64,000 bases of DNA from Croceibacterium atlanticum (GTDB lineage Bacteria; Pseudomonadota; Alphaproteobacteria; Sphingomonadales; Sphingomonadaceae). Both the position numbers and the translations under genes were made by a program. Positions 18,599 through 28,089 of this stretch are shown piece by piece; the first letter of the stretch is position 1; each line of letters begins with the position of its first letter. The stretch covers positions 372,001 to 436,000 of the forward strand of contig NZ_CP011452.2 in NCBI RefSeq assembly GCF_001008165.2, in the 5' to 3' direction. The notes below the pieces were generated by a model. The model searched no databases. It was not told the origin of the DNA and was given only the letters and a program-made list of their open reading frames with translations.

Positions 18599-20281
18599 TC
18601 ACCCCTTACTGTCGCGCACCGCGCCGTTCGCAGCGCTCAGGATGGCGCGGACGCTGGCACTGGCCACGTCTTCGTCGATCCCAACGCCCCAGACGGTTTC
18701 GCCGCTGGGCAGGGCGCATTCGAGATAGGCGGCGGCCCGGGCATCGGTGCCCTTGCTCAGCGCGTGTTCGGTATAGTCCACCACGTCGAGTTCGAGCCCG
18801 AAGGTCTGGCGCAAGGTGGTGAGTACCGAAGATACCAGTCCCTTTCCGCGTCCGCTGACCTTCTGCGCCTTGCCGCCGACGGTGATCGTGCCTGCGAAGA
18901 GGCGGGTGCCGTCGCTGGCGCGGGTTTCCTCGTAATCGACCAGTTCGAAAGTCGCATCCTCCGCACCGATGAAATAGGCCCTCTGGAAGCAGTTCCAGAT
19001 ATCATCGGCATTGAGTTCGCGGCCCACTTCATCGGCCATGTCCTGCACGTGGCGGGAGAAATTCGCCTGCAGCTTCTTCGGCAGTTTCAGGCCCTGGCCC
19101 TGTTCCAGAACCCAGGCAAAGCCGCCCTTTCCGCTCTGTGAATTCACGCGGATCACGGCTTCGTAATTCCGTCCCAGATCGGCCGGATCGATTGGCAGAT
19201 AGGGAACCCGCCATTCTTCGTCATTGCGCTGGCTCTGGGCTTCGAAGCCTTTCTTGATCGCATCCTGGTGGCTGCCGGAAAACGCCGTGAAGACCAGTTC
19301 GCCGCCATAGGGATGGCGCGCGGGAACCGGCAGCTGGTTGCAATATTCGACCGTCTCGATGACCTTGTCGATATCGGAGAAATCAAGCTCCGGATCCACG
19401 CCCTGCGTGTACATGTTGAGGGCGACGGTCACGAGGCAGCAATTGCCGGTCCGTTCGCCATTGCCGAACAGGCAGCCTTCAACGCGGTCCGCACCGGCCA
19501 TCAGGCCAAGCTCTGCCGCGGCAACGCCAGTGCCGCGATCATTATGCGTGTGCAGGCTGATAACGGCCGCATCGCGCCGGGGCAGATTGCGGCAGAAATA
19601 TTCTATCTGGTCGGCATAGATATTGGGCGTCGCCGCCTCCACCGTTGCCGGCAGATTGAGAATGATCGGGTGTTCGGGCGTGGGCTGGAGCACGTCCATC
19701 ACCGCTTCGCAGACCTCCAGGCTGAAATCGAGTTCCGCGGTGGAGAAGGTTTCCGGCGAATACTGGAAATGCCAGTCCGTGTCGGGCCGCTTCGCTGCTT
19801 CGTCCCGCAGCAATTTTGCGCCGCTGATCGCAATGTCCTTCACTTCCGATTGGGACATGCGGAACACGATCTCCCGCCATGCGGGCGAAACAGCGTTGTA
19901 GAGATGCACGATTGCCGCGCGCGCGCCTTCCAGGCTTTCAAAGCTGCGGGCGATCAGGTCAGCGCGGGACTGGGTCAGCACCTGCACCAGAACATCGTCT
20001 GGTATCCGATCGGAATGAACCAGCGAACTGATGAAATCGAACTCTGTCTTGCCGGCACTGGGAAAGCCGACTTCGATCTCCTTCACGCCGATTTCGACGA
20101 GAAGATCGAAGAAGCGGTTCTTCTTCACGGCATCCATCGGATCGATGATGGACTGATTGCCGTCGCGCAGGTCGGTTGAGAGCCAGCGGGGCGCGCGTTC
20201 GATCACGCGCGAGGGCCATTGCCGGTCAGGCAGGTTGATCGTCGGGAAGGGTCGGTACTTGCGGCCCGGTTCTTTGAGCAT
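18599..20281 (-). CDS. leuA: 2-isopropylmalate synthase
   Basis: First committed step of leucine synthesis: acetyl-CoA + 2-oxoisovalerate to 2-isopropylmalate. 560 residues, the long class with a C-terminal regulatory domain. TIM-barrel motifs: DLRDGNQSIIDPMD, IEVGFPSAGKTEFDF, SLHTHNDRGTGVAAAELGLMAGADRVEGCLFGNGERTGN. The C-terminal ~150 residues form the leucine-binding LeuA dimer domain (GKAQKVSGRGKGLVSS, DVVDYTEHALSKGTDARAAAYLE). Start taken at the second Met of MPMLKEPG; 20287 is an alternative. A Leu-codon leader peptide and attenuator precede it. Confidence 0.95.
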   Translation of the reverse strand: MLKEPGRKYRPFPTINLPDRQWPSRVIERAPRWLSTDLRDGNQSIIDPMDAVKKNRFFDLLVEIGVKEIEVGFPSAGKTEFDFISSLVHSDRIPDDVLVQVLTQSRADLIARSFESLEGARAAIVHLYNAVSPAWREIVFRMSQSEVKDIAISGAKLLRDEAAKRPDTDWHFQYSPETFSTAELDFSLEVCEAVMDVLQPTPEHPIILNLPATVEAATPNIYADQIEYFCRNLPRRDAAVISLHTHNDRGTGVAAAELGLMAGADRVEGCLFGNGERTGNCCLVTVALNMYTQGVDPELDFSDIDKVIETVEYCNQLPVPARHPYGGELVFTAFSGSHQDAIKKGFEAQSQRNDEEWRVPYLPIDPADLGRNYEAVIRVNSQSGKGGFAWVLEQGQGLKLPKKLQANFSRHVQDMADEVGRELNADDIWNCFQRAYFIGAEDATFELVDYEETRASDGTRLFAGTITVGGKAQKVSGRGKGLVSSVLTTLRQTFGLELDVVDYTEHALSKGTDARAAAYLECALPSGETVWGVGIDEDVASASVRAILSAANGAVRDSKG

Positions 20282-20360
20282 GGGCATAATGGAATTCGCC
20301 TTATCGCGTGAATTGCGCGCCGCAAAGGGCGCAGCATGATTTCGACCATTTGAAATGAAA

Positions 20361-20376
20361 AGCCCTTAGGCGGGCT
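20361..20376 (-). terminator. leucine attenuator terminator hairpin
   Basis: Minus strand AGCCC-GCCTAA-GGGCT, a 5-bp stem with a 6-base loop, directly followed by TTTCATTT so that the arm and tail read GCTTTTCATTT (20353-20361). It lies 77 bp before the leuA start. Its sequence overlaps the distal arm of a competing 11-bp long-range helix (see the leader entry), so it can form only when the proximal arm is occupied. Confidence 0.65.
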
Positions 20377-20412
20377 GCCCGGCGCAAAGCGCGCATGGGC
20401 AAAGGTACGCGC

Positions 20413-20460
20413 CTAAGGGCGCGTTAGTCGAAGCAGCGATAGCAGTTCGCGGCGGTTCAT
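20413..20460 (-). CDS. leuA leader peptide MNRRELLSLLRLTRP
   Basis: 15 codons, of which five are leucine (CTG CTA TCG CTG CTT CGA CTA), ending at TAG inside the attenuator stem. A second in-frame ATG two codons upstream (20466) could extend it to 17 residues. No strong SD is visible. Its position just upstream of leuA and the Leu density mark it as a regulatory leader rather than a functional protein. Confidence 0.7.
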   Translation of the reverse strand: MNRRELLSLLRLTRP

Positions 20461-20571
20461 GGTCATTGCATATGCGATTTAGTTATCGAATGTCCAGCCA
20501 CAAGGACCAAGGCGCCGGGTTTCGTCAGCTGAACCGGTCTGGCCGGGACATTTTCCGCTGTGTTGTGCTGC

Positions 20572-20613
20572 AAGGAAAAGCGGCCGCCTGCCGGTTCAAT
20601 GGCAGGCGGCCGC
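20572..20613 (-). terminator. rho-independent terminator after the YceI gene
   Basis: Minus strand 13-bp perfect stem GCGGCCGCCTGCC / GGCAGGCGGCCGC with an 8-base loop, followed by TTTTCCTT. Lies 26 bp after the yceI-family stop and isolates leuA from the genes upstream of it. Confidence 0.9.
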
Positions 20614-20638
20614 TCTGATAGCCTTAAAAAGGATGCGC

Positions 20639-21283
20639 TTACTTCTCGAAAGCGACAGTGATCGTCAGTTCCACTTCGTCGCCAATGCCGAAGGGGATGC
20701 CCCAATCCATGCCGAAATCCGACCGCTTGATGGTGGTTTCGCCATGGAAGCCGACCGTCTTCTTCTGGCTCATGGCGTTGGTGCCCTGGCCGCTGACTTC
20801 GGCTTCGATCGTGACAGGCTTGGTGACGCCGTTCAAAGTCAGGTCGCCGGTGATCGTGGCTTCGGTTTCACCCGTCACGTCGATATTGGTCGATACGAAA
20901 TGCGCCGGGGCCGGTTCGGGGCCGAAGAAGTCCGGCTTCGCGCCATCCTTGCCCGCGCGCAGCAGGTGATCCTTCAGGCCGGCGCTGGGCACGGTTACCG
21001 ACGCGATCGGGATCATCACGTCCACCGAAGATGCGGCCGGATTGGCCGTATCCAGCGTGAGCGTGCCCGACACGTCTCCGAAAATGCCCAGATAGTCGTT
21101 GAAGCCCAGATGGTTCACGCTCCAGCCGACCAGGGAATGCGCCGCATCGGCGGTATAGGTGCCGGATTCGATAGCGCTGACATCGACTTCGGCGGGGGCG
21201 GGGCCGCCCTGCGCCTGAAGCGAACCGATCGAAAGTGCCGCAACGCCCAGTGCAGCGGCGGCGGGAAGTGTCCATTTACGCAT
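20639..21283 (-). CDS. YceI family periplasmic lipid-binding-like protein
   Basis: 214 residues from ATG 21283, which has GGGAGA seven bases upstream; the frame extends nine codons further to 21310. Signal peptide MRKWTLPAAAALGVAALSIGSLQA, then the YceI lipocalin-like barrel: YTADAAHSLVGWSVNHLGFNDYLGIFGDVSGTL, PIASVTVPSAGLKDHLL, FFGPEPAPAHFVS and ITGDLTLNGVTKPVTIEAEV. Family members bind isoprenoid-type ligands in the periplasm. The physiological role here is unknown. Sits between ilvC and leuA, closed by a strong terminator. Confidence 0.9.
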   Translation of the reverse strand: MRKWTLPAAAALGVAALSIGSLQAQGGPAPAEVDVSAIESGTYTADAAHSLVGWSVNHLGFNDYLGIFGDVSGTLTLDTANPAASSVDVMIPIASVTVPSAGLKDHLLRAGKDGAKPDFFGPEPAPAHFVSTNIDVTGETEATITGDLTLNGVTKPVTIEAEVSGQGTNAMSQKKTVGFHGETTIKRSDFGMDWGIPFGIGDEVELTITVAFEK

Positions 21284-21374
21284 CAAGTGTCTCCCAGTGA
21301 AGTTTGCCAATGCAAATCATTCGCCCCAGTCTGACGTGCCGCATTGACAAAGTCCACTGGGAAGCGACGCGGGC

Positions 21375-22502
<1,128 letters not shown>

Positions 22503-22512
22503 TTAATTGGTC

Positions 22513-23028
22513 CTATGCCCCCTGGGCGCCGCGCAACATGCCGACGACGCCGGTCCGGCCGACTTCGACCAGGCCCAGTTCGCGCATCAGCGCGACGAAA
22601 CTGTCGATCTTGTCGGGCGATCCGGTGATCTCGAAAATGAAGCTGGAGGTCGTCGTGTCGATGGCGACCGCGCGAAACACATCGGCCAGGCGCAGCGCCT
22701 CGACCCGGTTTTCGCCCTTGCCGGCAACTTTCACCAGCGCCAGCTCCCGTTCCACATGGGGGCCTTCATCGGTGAGGTCGATCACACCGTGAACCGGCAC
22801 GAGCCGATCCAGTTGAGCCATGATCTGGTCAATCACGGGCGGGGGGCCGCTGGTGACGATGGTGATCCGGCTGACGGCGTGGTCTTCCGTGATGTCGGCC
22901 ACGGTCAGGCTATCGATATTATAGCCGCGCGCGGTGAATAGCCCGGCGATCTTGGCGAGGATGCCCGCTTCATTATCGACGGTGATGTTGAGAACGTGGC
23001 GTTCGGAATGGCGATGCTGGATTTTCAT
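22513..23028 (-). CDS. ilvH: acetolactate synthase small (regulatory) subunit
   Basis: 171 residues. N-terminal ACT domain (HVLNITVDNEAGILAKIAGLFTARGYNIDSLTVADI, about 9-43) that binds valine for feedback inhibition, then the C-terminal ALS_ss domain (ELALVKV, FRAVAIDTTTSSFIFEITGSPDKIDSFVALM). Regulates the IlvB catalytic subunit. The start codon overlaps the ilvB stop by one base (TGATG), so the two are translationally coupled. Confidence 0.96.
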   Translation of the reverse strand: MKIQHRHSERHVLNITVDNEAGILAKIAGLFTARGYNIDSLTVADITEDHAVSRITIVTSGPPPVIDQIMAQLDRLVPVHGVIDLTDEGPHVERELALVKVAGKGENRVEALRLADVFRAVAIDTTTSSFIFEITGSPDKIDSFVALMRELGLVEVGRTGVVGMLRGAQGA

Positions 23029-24770
23029 CAGACCAGGGCCTTCGCTTCGTCTTCCATGGTGCCGGCATGAACGTCACCATAAAGCAGCATTTCGGTATGG
23101 GCGGCGCCGCTGGGGATCATCGGGAAGCAGTTTGCCTCCTTCGAAACCTGGCAATCGACGATCACAGGGCCGTCATGAGCGAGCATGGCGTCGATCCCGG
23201 CGTCCAGCTCGCTTTCGTCATGAATGCGGATGCCTTTCCAGCCATAGGCTTCGGCAAGGCGCACGAAATCGGGCAGGCTGTCCGAATAGGAATTGGAATA
23301 GCGGCTTTCATAGGTCAGTTCCTGCCACTGGCGGACCATGCCCATATATTCATTGTTGAGGATGAAGATCTTCACCGGAAGGCGGAACTGGCTGGCCGTG
23401 CCCAGTTCCTGGATGTTCATCTGGATCGATGCTTCGCCCGCAATGTCGATCACGAGGCTGCCCGGATTGCCGAGCTGCGCGCCGATAGCCGCCGGCAGGC
23501 CATAGCCCATCGTGCCAAGGCCGCCGCTGGTGAGCCATTTGTTCGGGCCCATGAAACCGAAATATTGCGCGGCCCACATCTGGTGCTGGCCGACTTCGGT
23601 GGTGATGATGGGATCGCGATCGCGCGTCTTTTCAAACAGTCGCTGGACAGCGAGCTGCGGCATGATGGAATCCTCGCGAAGCGGGAAGGCGAGGCTGTCG
23701 CGGCCGCGCCAATCCTCGATCTTTGCCTTCCATTCGCCCAGATCGGCCGGCTGGCGATTGTCCCATGCGGAGATCAGCTGTTCCAGTACGGTGGCGCAGT
23801 CGCCAACGATGCCGAGATCGACGGGAACGACCTTGTTGATCGAAGCACGGTCGATATCGATGTGAATCTTCCTGGAGCCCGGCGAAAACGCATCGAGCCG
23901 GCCGGTAACCCGGTCGTCGAAACGCGCACCGATATTCACCATCACGTCGCACTGGTTCATCGCCATATTGGCTTCGTAGGTGCCGTGCATGCCCAGCATT
24001 CCAAGCCAGTCGGCATGGTCTGCGGGGAAAGCGCCAAGACCCATCAGTGTCGAAGTGACCGGCGCGCCGGTGAGCTCTTGCAGCTGACGCAGCAATTCAG
24101 TCGCGCGGGGGCCGGAATTGATGACCCCGCCGCCTGTATAGAAGACGGGCCGCTTTGCATTGACGATCATTTCGACTGCCTCAGCCACTTCCTCGACCGA
24201 GGCGACCATGCGCGGCTGATATCGCTTGGGCCGTTGCGGCGCGCGATCTTCCAGCAGTGCGGTGGCAACCTGCACATTCTTGGGAATGTCGATCACGACC
24301 GGGCCGGGCCGGCCGGTGGTTGCGATCTCGAATGCCTCGTCGATCGTGGCGGCCAGGTGATCGGGATCCTTCACCAGGTAATTATGCTTGGTGCAGTGGC
24401 GCGTCAGGCCGATCGTATCCGCTTCCTGGAAGGCGTCGGTGCCGATCAGATTGGTGGCAACCTGCCCGGTGATGACAACCAGGGGGATGGAATCGAGAAA
24501 GGCATCGGCAATGCCGGTGATGGCATTGGTCGCGCCGGGGCCGGAGGTGACGAGCACGACGCCGGGCTTGCCGGTGGAGCGGGCATAACCTTCCGCTGCA
24601 TGAGCGGCACCCGCTTCATGCCGCACGAGGATGTGCCGGATGCGATCGTCGGAAAATAGTTCGTCGTAAATCGGCAGTACTGCGCCGCCGGGATACCCGA
24701 AGACGAATTCGACACCCTGGCGAACCAGGCTTTCGCATAATATCGCAGCGCCGCTGCGTTCCTCGCTCAC
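23028..24770 (-). CDS. ilvB: acetolactate synthase large (catalytic) subunit
   Basis: Thiamine-diphosphate enzyme making 2-acetolactate from pyruvate, first common step of branched-chain amino acid synthesis. 580 residues from GTG 24770, chosen because AAAGGG lies 7 bases upstream and VSEERSGAAILCESLVRQGVEFVFGYPGGAVLP is the family N-terminus. The frame runs 36 codons further upstream, but that stretch is the hairpin leader. Further motifs: RHEAGAAHAAEGYARSTGKPGVVLVTSGPGATN (catalytic Glu), and the ThDP motif VIDIAGEASIQMNIQELGTA...NNEYMGMV. Confidence 0.96.
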   Translation of the reverse strand: MSEERSGAAILCESLVRQGVEFVFGYPGGAVLPIYDELFSDDRIRHILVRHEAGAAHAAEGYARSTGKPGVVLVTSGPGATNAITGIADAFLDSIPLVVITGQVATNLIGTDAFQEADTIGLTRHCTKHNYLVKDPDHLAATIDEAFEIATTGRPGPVVIDIPKNVQVATALLEDRAPQRPKRYQPRMVASVEEVAEAVEMIVNAKRPVFYTGGGVINSGPRATELLRQLQELTGAPVTSTLMGLGAFPADHADWLGMLGMHGTYEANMAMNQCDVMVNIGARFDDRVTGRLDAFSPGSRKIHIDIDRASINKVVPVDLGIVGDCATVLEQLISAWDNRQPADLGEWKAKIEDWRGRDSLAFPLREDSIMPQLAVQRLFEKTRDRDPIITTEVGQHQMWAAQYFGFMGPNKWLTSGGLGTMGYGLPAAIGAQLGNPGSLVIDIAGEASIQMNIQELGTASQFRLPVKIFILNNEYMGMVRQWQELTYESRYSNSYSDSLPDFVRLAEAYGWKGIRIHDESELDAGIDAMLAHDGPVIVDCQVSKEANCFPMIPSGAAHTEMLLYGDVHAGTMEDEAKALV

Positions 24771-24786
24771 GTTCGACCCTTTCTTC

Positions 24787-24823
24787 AAAAAGACGGACCC
24801 GGCACGATGGTTCGCGCCGGGTC
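24787..24823 (-). terminator. terminator-like hairpin in the ilvB leader
   Basis: Minus strand stem GACCCGGC / GCCGGGTC (8 bp, 12-base loop) followed by CGTCTTTTTG. It ends only ~17 bp before the ilvB GTG start, immediately upstream of the AAAGGG ribosome site, so it would act as a conditional terminator for ilvB (or as the miaA terminator if ilvB had another promoter). It directly abuts the 18-bp inverted repeat. Confidence 0.6.
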
Positions 24824-24865
24824 GCTCCTCTCCAATGCGGAAAACGCTCCGCATTGGAGAGGAGC
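24824..24865. repeat. perfect 18-bp inverted repeat in the ilvB leader
   Basis: GCTCCTCTCCAATGCGGA and its exact complement, separated by six bases. In RNA this would be a very stable hairpin at the 5' end of the ilvB leader. No U-tract follows it, so it is not itself a terminator. It sits between a TATAAT-containing promoter-like region (near 24870-24895, overlapping the miaA stop) and the terminator-like hairpin. Confidence 0.85.
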
Positions 24866-24884
24866 TGCTAAAAGACATTATATG

Positions 24885-25847
24885 TCATGTCAACCCCAGA
24901 TGTAGTAATAATGTTTCAAATATGCCTTCTGCGGAGATATTTTTCGCACTGATGCGCTTCCAATCTTCCGGCGGTTGCCTGCGAAACCAGGTGAACTGGC
25001 GTTTCGCGTAATTTCGGGTCGCCTGCTGTCCGCGCGAGATCATTTCCTCGCGGCTGCATTCGCCTTTCAGCCAGGCTGCGATTTCCGGCACGCCGATGGC
25101 GCGCATGACCGGCAGGTCCGGATCGAGATTACGCGCAAGCAAAGTTTCCACTTCTTCCACCGCGCCCTGGTCCAGCATTTGCGTAAAACGCAGATCGCAA
25201 CGTGGGTAGAGCCATTCGCGATCGGGCAGGAGAATGGCTGGAAACAGTTCGATTGCAGAACCGATGCCGCCAGCTTTTCGCGCCTGCCAATGGGCAAGCG
25301 GACGCCCGGTGGAACGGACAACTTCCAGGGCGCGGGCAATCCGCGTCGTGTCTCCGGGGTTCAGCGCATCGGCGCGTTCGGGGTCTTCGGTCTTTAGCGC
25401 CGCATAAGCATCCGTGGTGTGCAGGGCGCGCACAGCCGCGCGTATTGCAGGGTCGATCGGCGGTATCGGGGCGATTCCTTCCAGCAATGTGCGGATATAA
25501 AGGCCGGTGCCGCCGACAAGGATGGGCACTTGTCCGGCCAGATGGGCATTTTCTATCTCTCGTTTTGCCGCCGCTGCCCAATCTGCGGCGGAACAGGCCG
25601 TCGCGCCGTCCCAGGCGCCGAACAGGTGATGCGGCACTCCGCTCATTTCATCCACGCTCGGCCGGGCGCTGAGAACACGCAGATCATGATAAACTTGCGC
25701 ACTGTCGGCATTGATCACCACACCGGGGCGCCCCCGATGTTGCAGTGCGAGCGCGAGGTCGATGGCGAGATCGCTCTTGCCGCTGGCCGTCGGCCCTGCA
25801 ATGAGCGCCACCGCTTTTCGAGGACCTGGAGAATATGCGTTGCTCAT
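24885..25847 (-). CDS. miaA: tRNA dimethylallyltransferase
   Basis: Adds a dimethylallyl group to A37 of tRNAs reading UNN codons. 320 residues from ATG 25847 ([15 protein letters not shown]), the normal length; the open frame continues ~150 codons upstream on the complement of serB and is not family sequence. P-loop [12 protein letters not shown], then [44 protein letters not shown], and C-terminal [14 protein letters not shown]. Its start overlaps the divergent serB start by a few bases. Confidence 0.94.
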   Translation of the reverse strand: MSNAYSPGPRKAVALIAGPTASGKSDLAIDLALALQHRGRPGVVINADSAQVYHDLRVLSARPSVDEMSGVPHHLFGAWDGATACSAADWAAAAKREIENAHLAGQVPILVGGTGLYIRTLLEGIAPIPPIDPAIRAAVRALHTTDAYAALKTEDPERADALNPGDTTRIARALEVVRSTGRPLAHWQARKAGGIGSAIELFPAILLPDREWLYPRCDLRFTQMLDQGAVEEVETLLARNLDPDLPVMRAIGVPEIAAWLKGECSREEMISRGQQATRNYAKRQFTWFRRQPPEDWKRISAKNISAEGIFETLLLHLGLT

Positions 25848-26721
25848 CGCGCGTCTGATAGCAGACCCCGCCACTCTGGAAACACGGCTCGATGCCGCGA
25901 CGCGCGCGCTCGAGGCGGAAGGGTTGGCGCTCGCCAATGCGCAGATGCTCGACCATTGCGGCGATGTGCTGCAGCTTGAACTGCCCGGAGACGATGCCGC
26001 GACTCTGCAGCGCGTGCTGGACGTGCATTTCAACCCGTCAGACGCAATCATCGCCCGCGATGCCTTTCGCGTGCCGGACCTGTTCGTGTCCGACATGGAT
26101 TCGACCATGATCGGGCAGGAATGCATCGATGAACTGGCCGATTTCGCCGGGATCAAGCCGCAGATTGCCGCCATCACCGAGCGGGCGATGCAGGGAGAAC
26201 TGGATTTCGAACAGGCCCTGCGCGAACGAGTGGCGCTGCTGTCCGGCCTGGATGAAGGCGCAATCGATCGCTGCCTGGCGGAGCGTATCGTGCCGACGGA
26301 CGGTGCGCGCACATTGGTTGCGACATTGAAGAATCATGGCTGCCGCACGGTGCTGGTCACTGGCGGTTTTCATCATTTCGCCGATGCAGTGGCGGATTGG
26401 ATCGGCTTTGAACATGTTGTCGGCAACCGTCTGGCGGTTTCCGGGGGCAAGCTTTCGGGCGAGCTGGTCGGCGCCATCACCGATTCGTCGGTGAAGGAAG
26501 CGGTGCTGCGCGATGAGGCAGGCAAGCTGGGCGACGACGCGCTGAGCATGGCCGCAGGCGATGGCGCAAACGACATCCCCATGCTGAAGGCCGCCGGTTA
26601 CGGTATCGCTTATCGCGCCAAGCCGAAGGCGCGGGCAGCGGCGAATGGCTGGGTGGATCGCGGCGACCTGACCGCGATTCTGAAACTATTGAATATCCCC
26701 GAACATAGCTGGGTCGCCTAG
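25840..26721 (+). CDS. serB: phosphoserine phosphatase
   Basis: Last step of serine synthesis. 293 residues from TTG 25840, which has GGAG eight bases upstream and fits the family start ([13 protein letters not shown]); ATG 25801 would give 306 residues. An N-terminal ACT-like region (~1-75) precedes the HAD domain: nucleophile motif [29 protein letters not shown], and [21 protein letters not shown]. It overlaps the divergent miaA gene at the 5' end, so each promoter must lie inside the other coding sequence. Confidence 0.93.
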   Translation: MLIARLIADPATLETRLDAATRALEAEGLALANAQMLDHCGDVLQLELPGDDAATLQRVLDVHFNPSDAIIARDAFRVPDLFVSDMDSTMIGQECIDELADFAGIKPQIAAITERAMQGELDFEQALRERVALLSGLDEGAIDRCLAERIVPTDGARTLVATLKNHGCRTVLVTGGFHHFADAVADWIGFEHVVGNRLAVSGGKLSGELVGAITDSSVKEAVLRDEAGKLGDDALSMAAGDGANDIPMLKAAGYGIAYRAKPKARAAANGWVDRGDLTAILKLLNIPEHSWVA

Positions 26722-27971
26722 GCGGGCGGTCCGGGCGTTTTTGTCCGCAGCATCGGTTCCCATTGCCAGCGGGAGAGGCTTCTCCAGGCCCATTCAAACG
26801 GGCCGTAACGATAGCGGTCCAGCCATGGTTTGGACCAGAGCAGCATGATCAGCCAGACACCCGGCGCGAAAAGCCAGGCCTGTCCGCGCGATAGCTGGCC
26901 GTAAAGGCCCAGACCGAAGCCGAAGAACAGGATGGTGCCGATGATCGTGGCGCCCAGATAATTGGTGAAGGCCGTCCGCCCTACGGCCGCCAGCCGGTCT
27001 GCAATCGCACCGCGTTTCGGAAATATCAGGATGATCAGCGCGGCATATCCAATTGCCGCCACCGGGTGCAGCGGCCCGGAATATATCTGGTTCCAGGGAA
27101 AGAATATGAACGGGCTGAAATCTGCGCGGAGCACCTCGCGCGCGCCGATCCCGAAATAGATCAGGCTTGCCCCGATGAAGGGCACGGCAATTTCGATATA
27201 GCGCCGCCGCTTCCAGCTGCCGGTCAGGAAGCCAGACTTGTAGCCGGCCATGCCGATCAGCATCAGCCCGAGCGTTTCGATGCCATAGCCAAAAACCGAC
27301 ATGAAGGGGCGGAGCGGCTGCGCCTCCATTATCGAATCGAAATGGGCCGGGATGGATGCGTGGGCGGCCTTGTCGTTCGCCAGTGCTTCCTCGCTTGGTT
27401 TCAGTCCGGCGAGGAGTTCCTGCAGGGCCGCGCGCTGCTCGTCACTCGCGCCCGGCGCGGCCTTCGCTTGATATTGCGCGATCTGCTGCCCGCCCATGAC
27501 CATGTTGGGCAAATAGCCGGCCGAAAGGGCGATGGCCGCCGCCACCAGCAGCCATTTCACCGGCAAGCGCCAGAAGATGAAGGCGATCATGCCGACCAGC
27601 GCGTAATTGGCCAGGATGTCTCCCCACCACAGGAAATAGAAATGGGCGAGGCCGAACAGCAGCAGCACGGCCATGCGCGGATAATGGACCCGCCACGGAT
27701 CCTTGCCCGCCGCGATGCCGCGTTCGATCACCAGGATGGTGGAGGCGCCGAACAGGATCGAGAAGAGGCTGCGGAACTTGCCATCGACCAGGATGAAGTT
27801 GGCCGCCCACATGATCCGGTCGCCCAGGCTGCCGAAGCCATAGCCGGGCGGATAGAAATAGGCCTGTTCGATCATGGCCATGCCCACGACATTGACCGAA
27901 AAAATGCCCATCACCGCGATACCGCGAATGATATCGAGCACAAGAATCCGATCGGGCGAAGTCGTTGCCAT
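26718..27971 (-). CDS. DUF418 family membrane protein (YeiB-like)
   Basis: 417 residues, about ten membrane helices. Start at MATTSPDRILVLDIIRGIAVMGIFSVNV, preceded by AGAGGG; the frame extends six codons upstream. The RGIAVMGI motif and the C-terminal DUF418 region (GRTAFTNYLGATIIGTILFFGFGLGLYG, then PFEWAWRSLSRWQWEPMLR) define the YeiB-like group, whose function is unknown, although it belongs to the acyltransferase-like membrane superfamily. The 3' end overlaps the convergent serB end by 4 bp. A 10-11 bp hairpin just upstream partly covers the ribosome site. Confidence 0.85.
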   Translation of the reverse strand: MATTSPDRILVLDIIRGIAVMGIFSVNVVGMAMIEQAYFYPPGYGFGSLGDRIMWAANFILVDGKFRSLFSILFGASTILVIERGIAAGKDPWRVHYPRMAVLLLFGLAHFYFLWWGDILANYALVGMIAFIFWRLPVKWLLVAAAIALSAGYLPNMVMGGQQIAQYQAKAAPGASDEQRAALQELLAGLKPSEEALANDKAAHASIPAHFDSIMEAQPLRPFMSVFGYGIETLGLMLIGMAGYKSGFLTGSWKRRRYIEIAVPFIGASLIYFGIGAREVLRADFSPFIFFPWNQIYSGPLHPVAAIGYAALIILIFPKRGAIADRLAAVGRTAFTNYLGATIIGTILFFGFGLGLYGQLSRGQAWLFAPGVWLIMLLWSKPWLDRYRYGPFEWAWRSLSRWQWEPMLRTKTPGPPA

Positions 27972-27981
27972 GCATTGCCCT

Positions 27982-28007
27982 CTTCTCACCCGAAACCGGG
28001 TGAGAAG
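27982..28007 (-). promoter_or_regulatory. stem-loop upstream of the DUF418 gene
   Basis: Minus strand CTTCTCACCCG-GTTT-CGGGTGAGAAG, an 11-bp stem with a 4-base loop, whose 3' arm runs into AGGGC just before the ATG at 27971. No U-tract follows. It could hinder ribosome access or be a remnant terminator between purL and this gene. The structure is seen; the function is a guess. Confidence 0.4.
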
Positions 28008-28048
28008 GTGTTATACATCAACCACACAGTATGACAGGCGGTTTCTAC

Positions 28049-28082
28049 GGAAAGCGCATCGGGCCGCCCGAAAACGCTTTCC
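28049..28082 (-). terminator. possible stem-loop terminator after purL
   Basis: Minus strand GGAAAGCG ... CGCTTTCC (8 bp) enclosing a second small stem TCGGG/CCCGA, 8 bp past the purL stop. It lacks a U-tract, so if it terminates it would need Rho, or it may protect the message 3' end. Confidence 0.35.
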
Positions 28083-28089
28083 TGCCGGA

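Larger units (their letters stand above)
20353..20466 (-). promoter_or_regulatory. leuA leader region: ribosome-mediated attenuator
   Basis: The proximal arm GCCCTTAGGCG (20410-20420, spanning the leader stop codon) is perfectly complementary over 11 bp to CGCCTAAGGGC (20362-20372), which contains most of the terminator hairpin. A second local hairpin ACGCGCC-CTTA-GGCGCGT also uses the leader stop region. Predicted logic: a ribosome stalled on Leu codons leaves the proximal arm free, the 11-bp helix forms and leuA is read; a ribosome at the stop covers that arm, the terminator forms and transcription stops. The logic is inferred; the base pairing is seen. Confidence 0.7.

Noticed and set aside
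20463-20705. 80-codon minus-strand frame upstream of the leu leader
   Set aside because: Runs across the YceI gene end and its terminator; no family pattern.
23067-24659. 530-codon open frame antisense to ilvB
   Set aside because: His/Asp-rich shadow translation with no recognisable motif.
24824-24865. 18-bp inverted repeat as a stand-alone terminator of miaA
   Set aside because: No U-tract on the minus strand after the stem; the neighbouring 8-bp stem has it instead.
24771-24878. 36-codon N-terminal extension of IlvB from ATG 24878
   Set aside because: Encoded by the hairpin leader, unrelated to the family N-terminus, while GTG 24770 has a good ribosome site.
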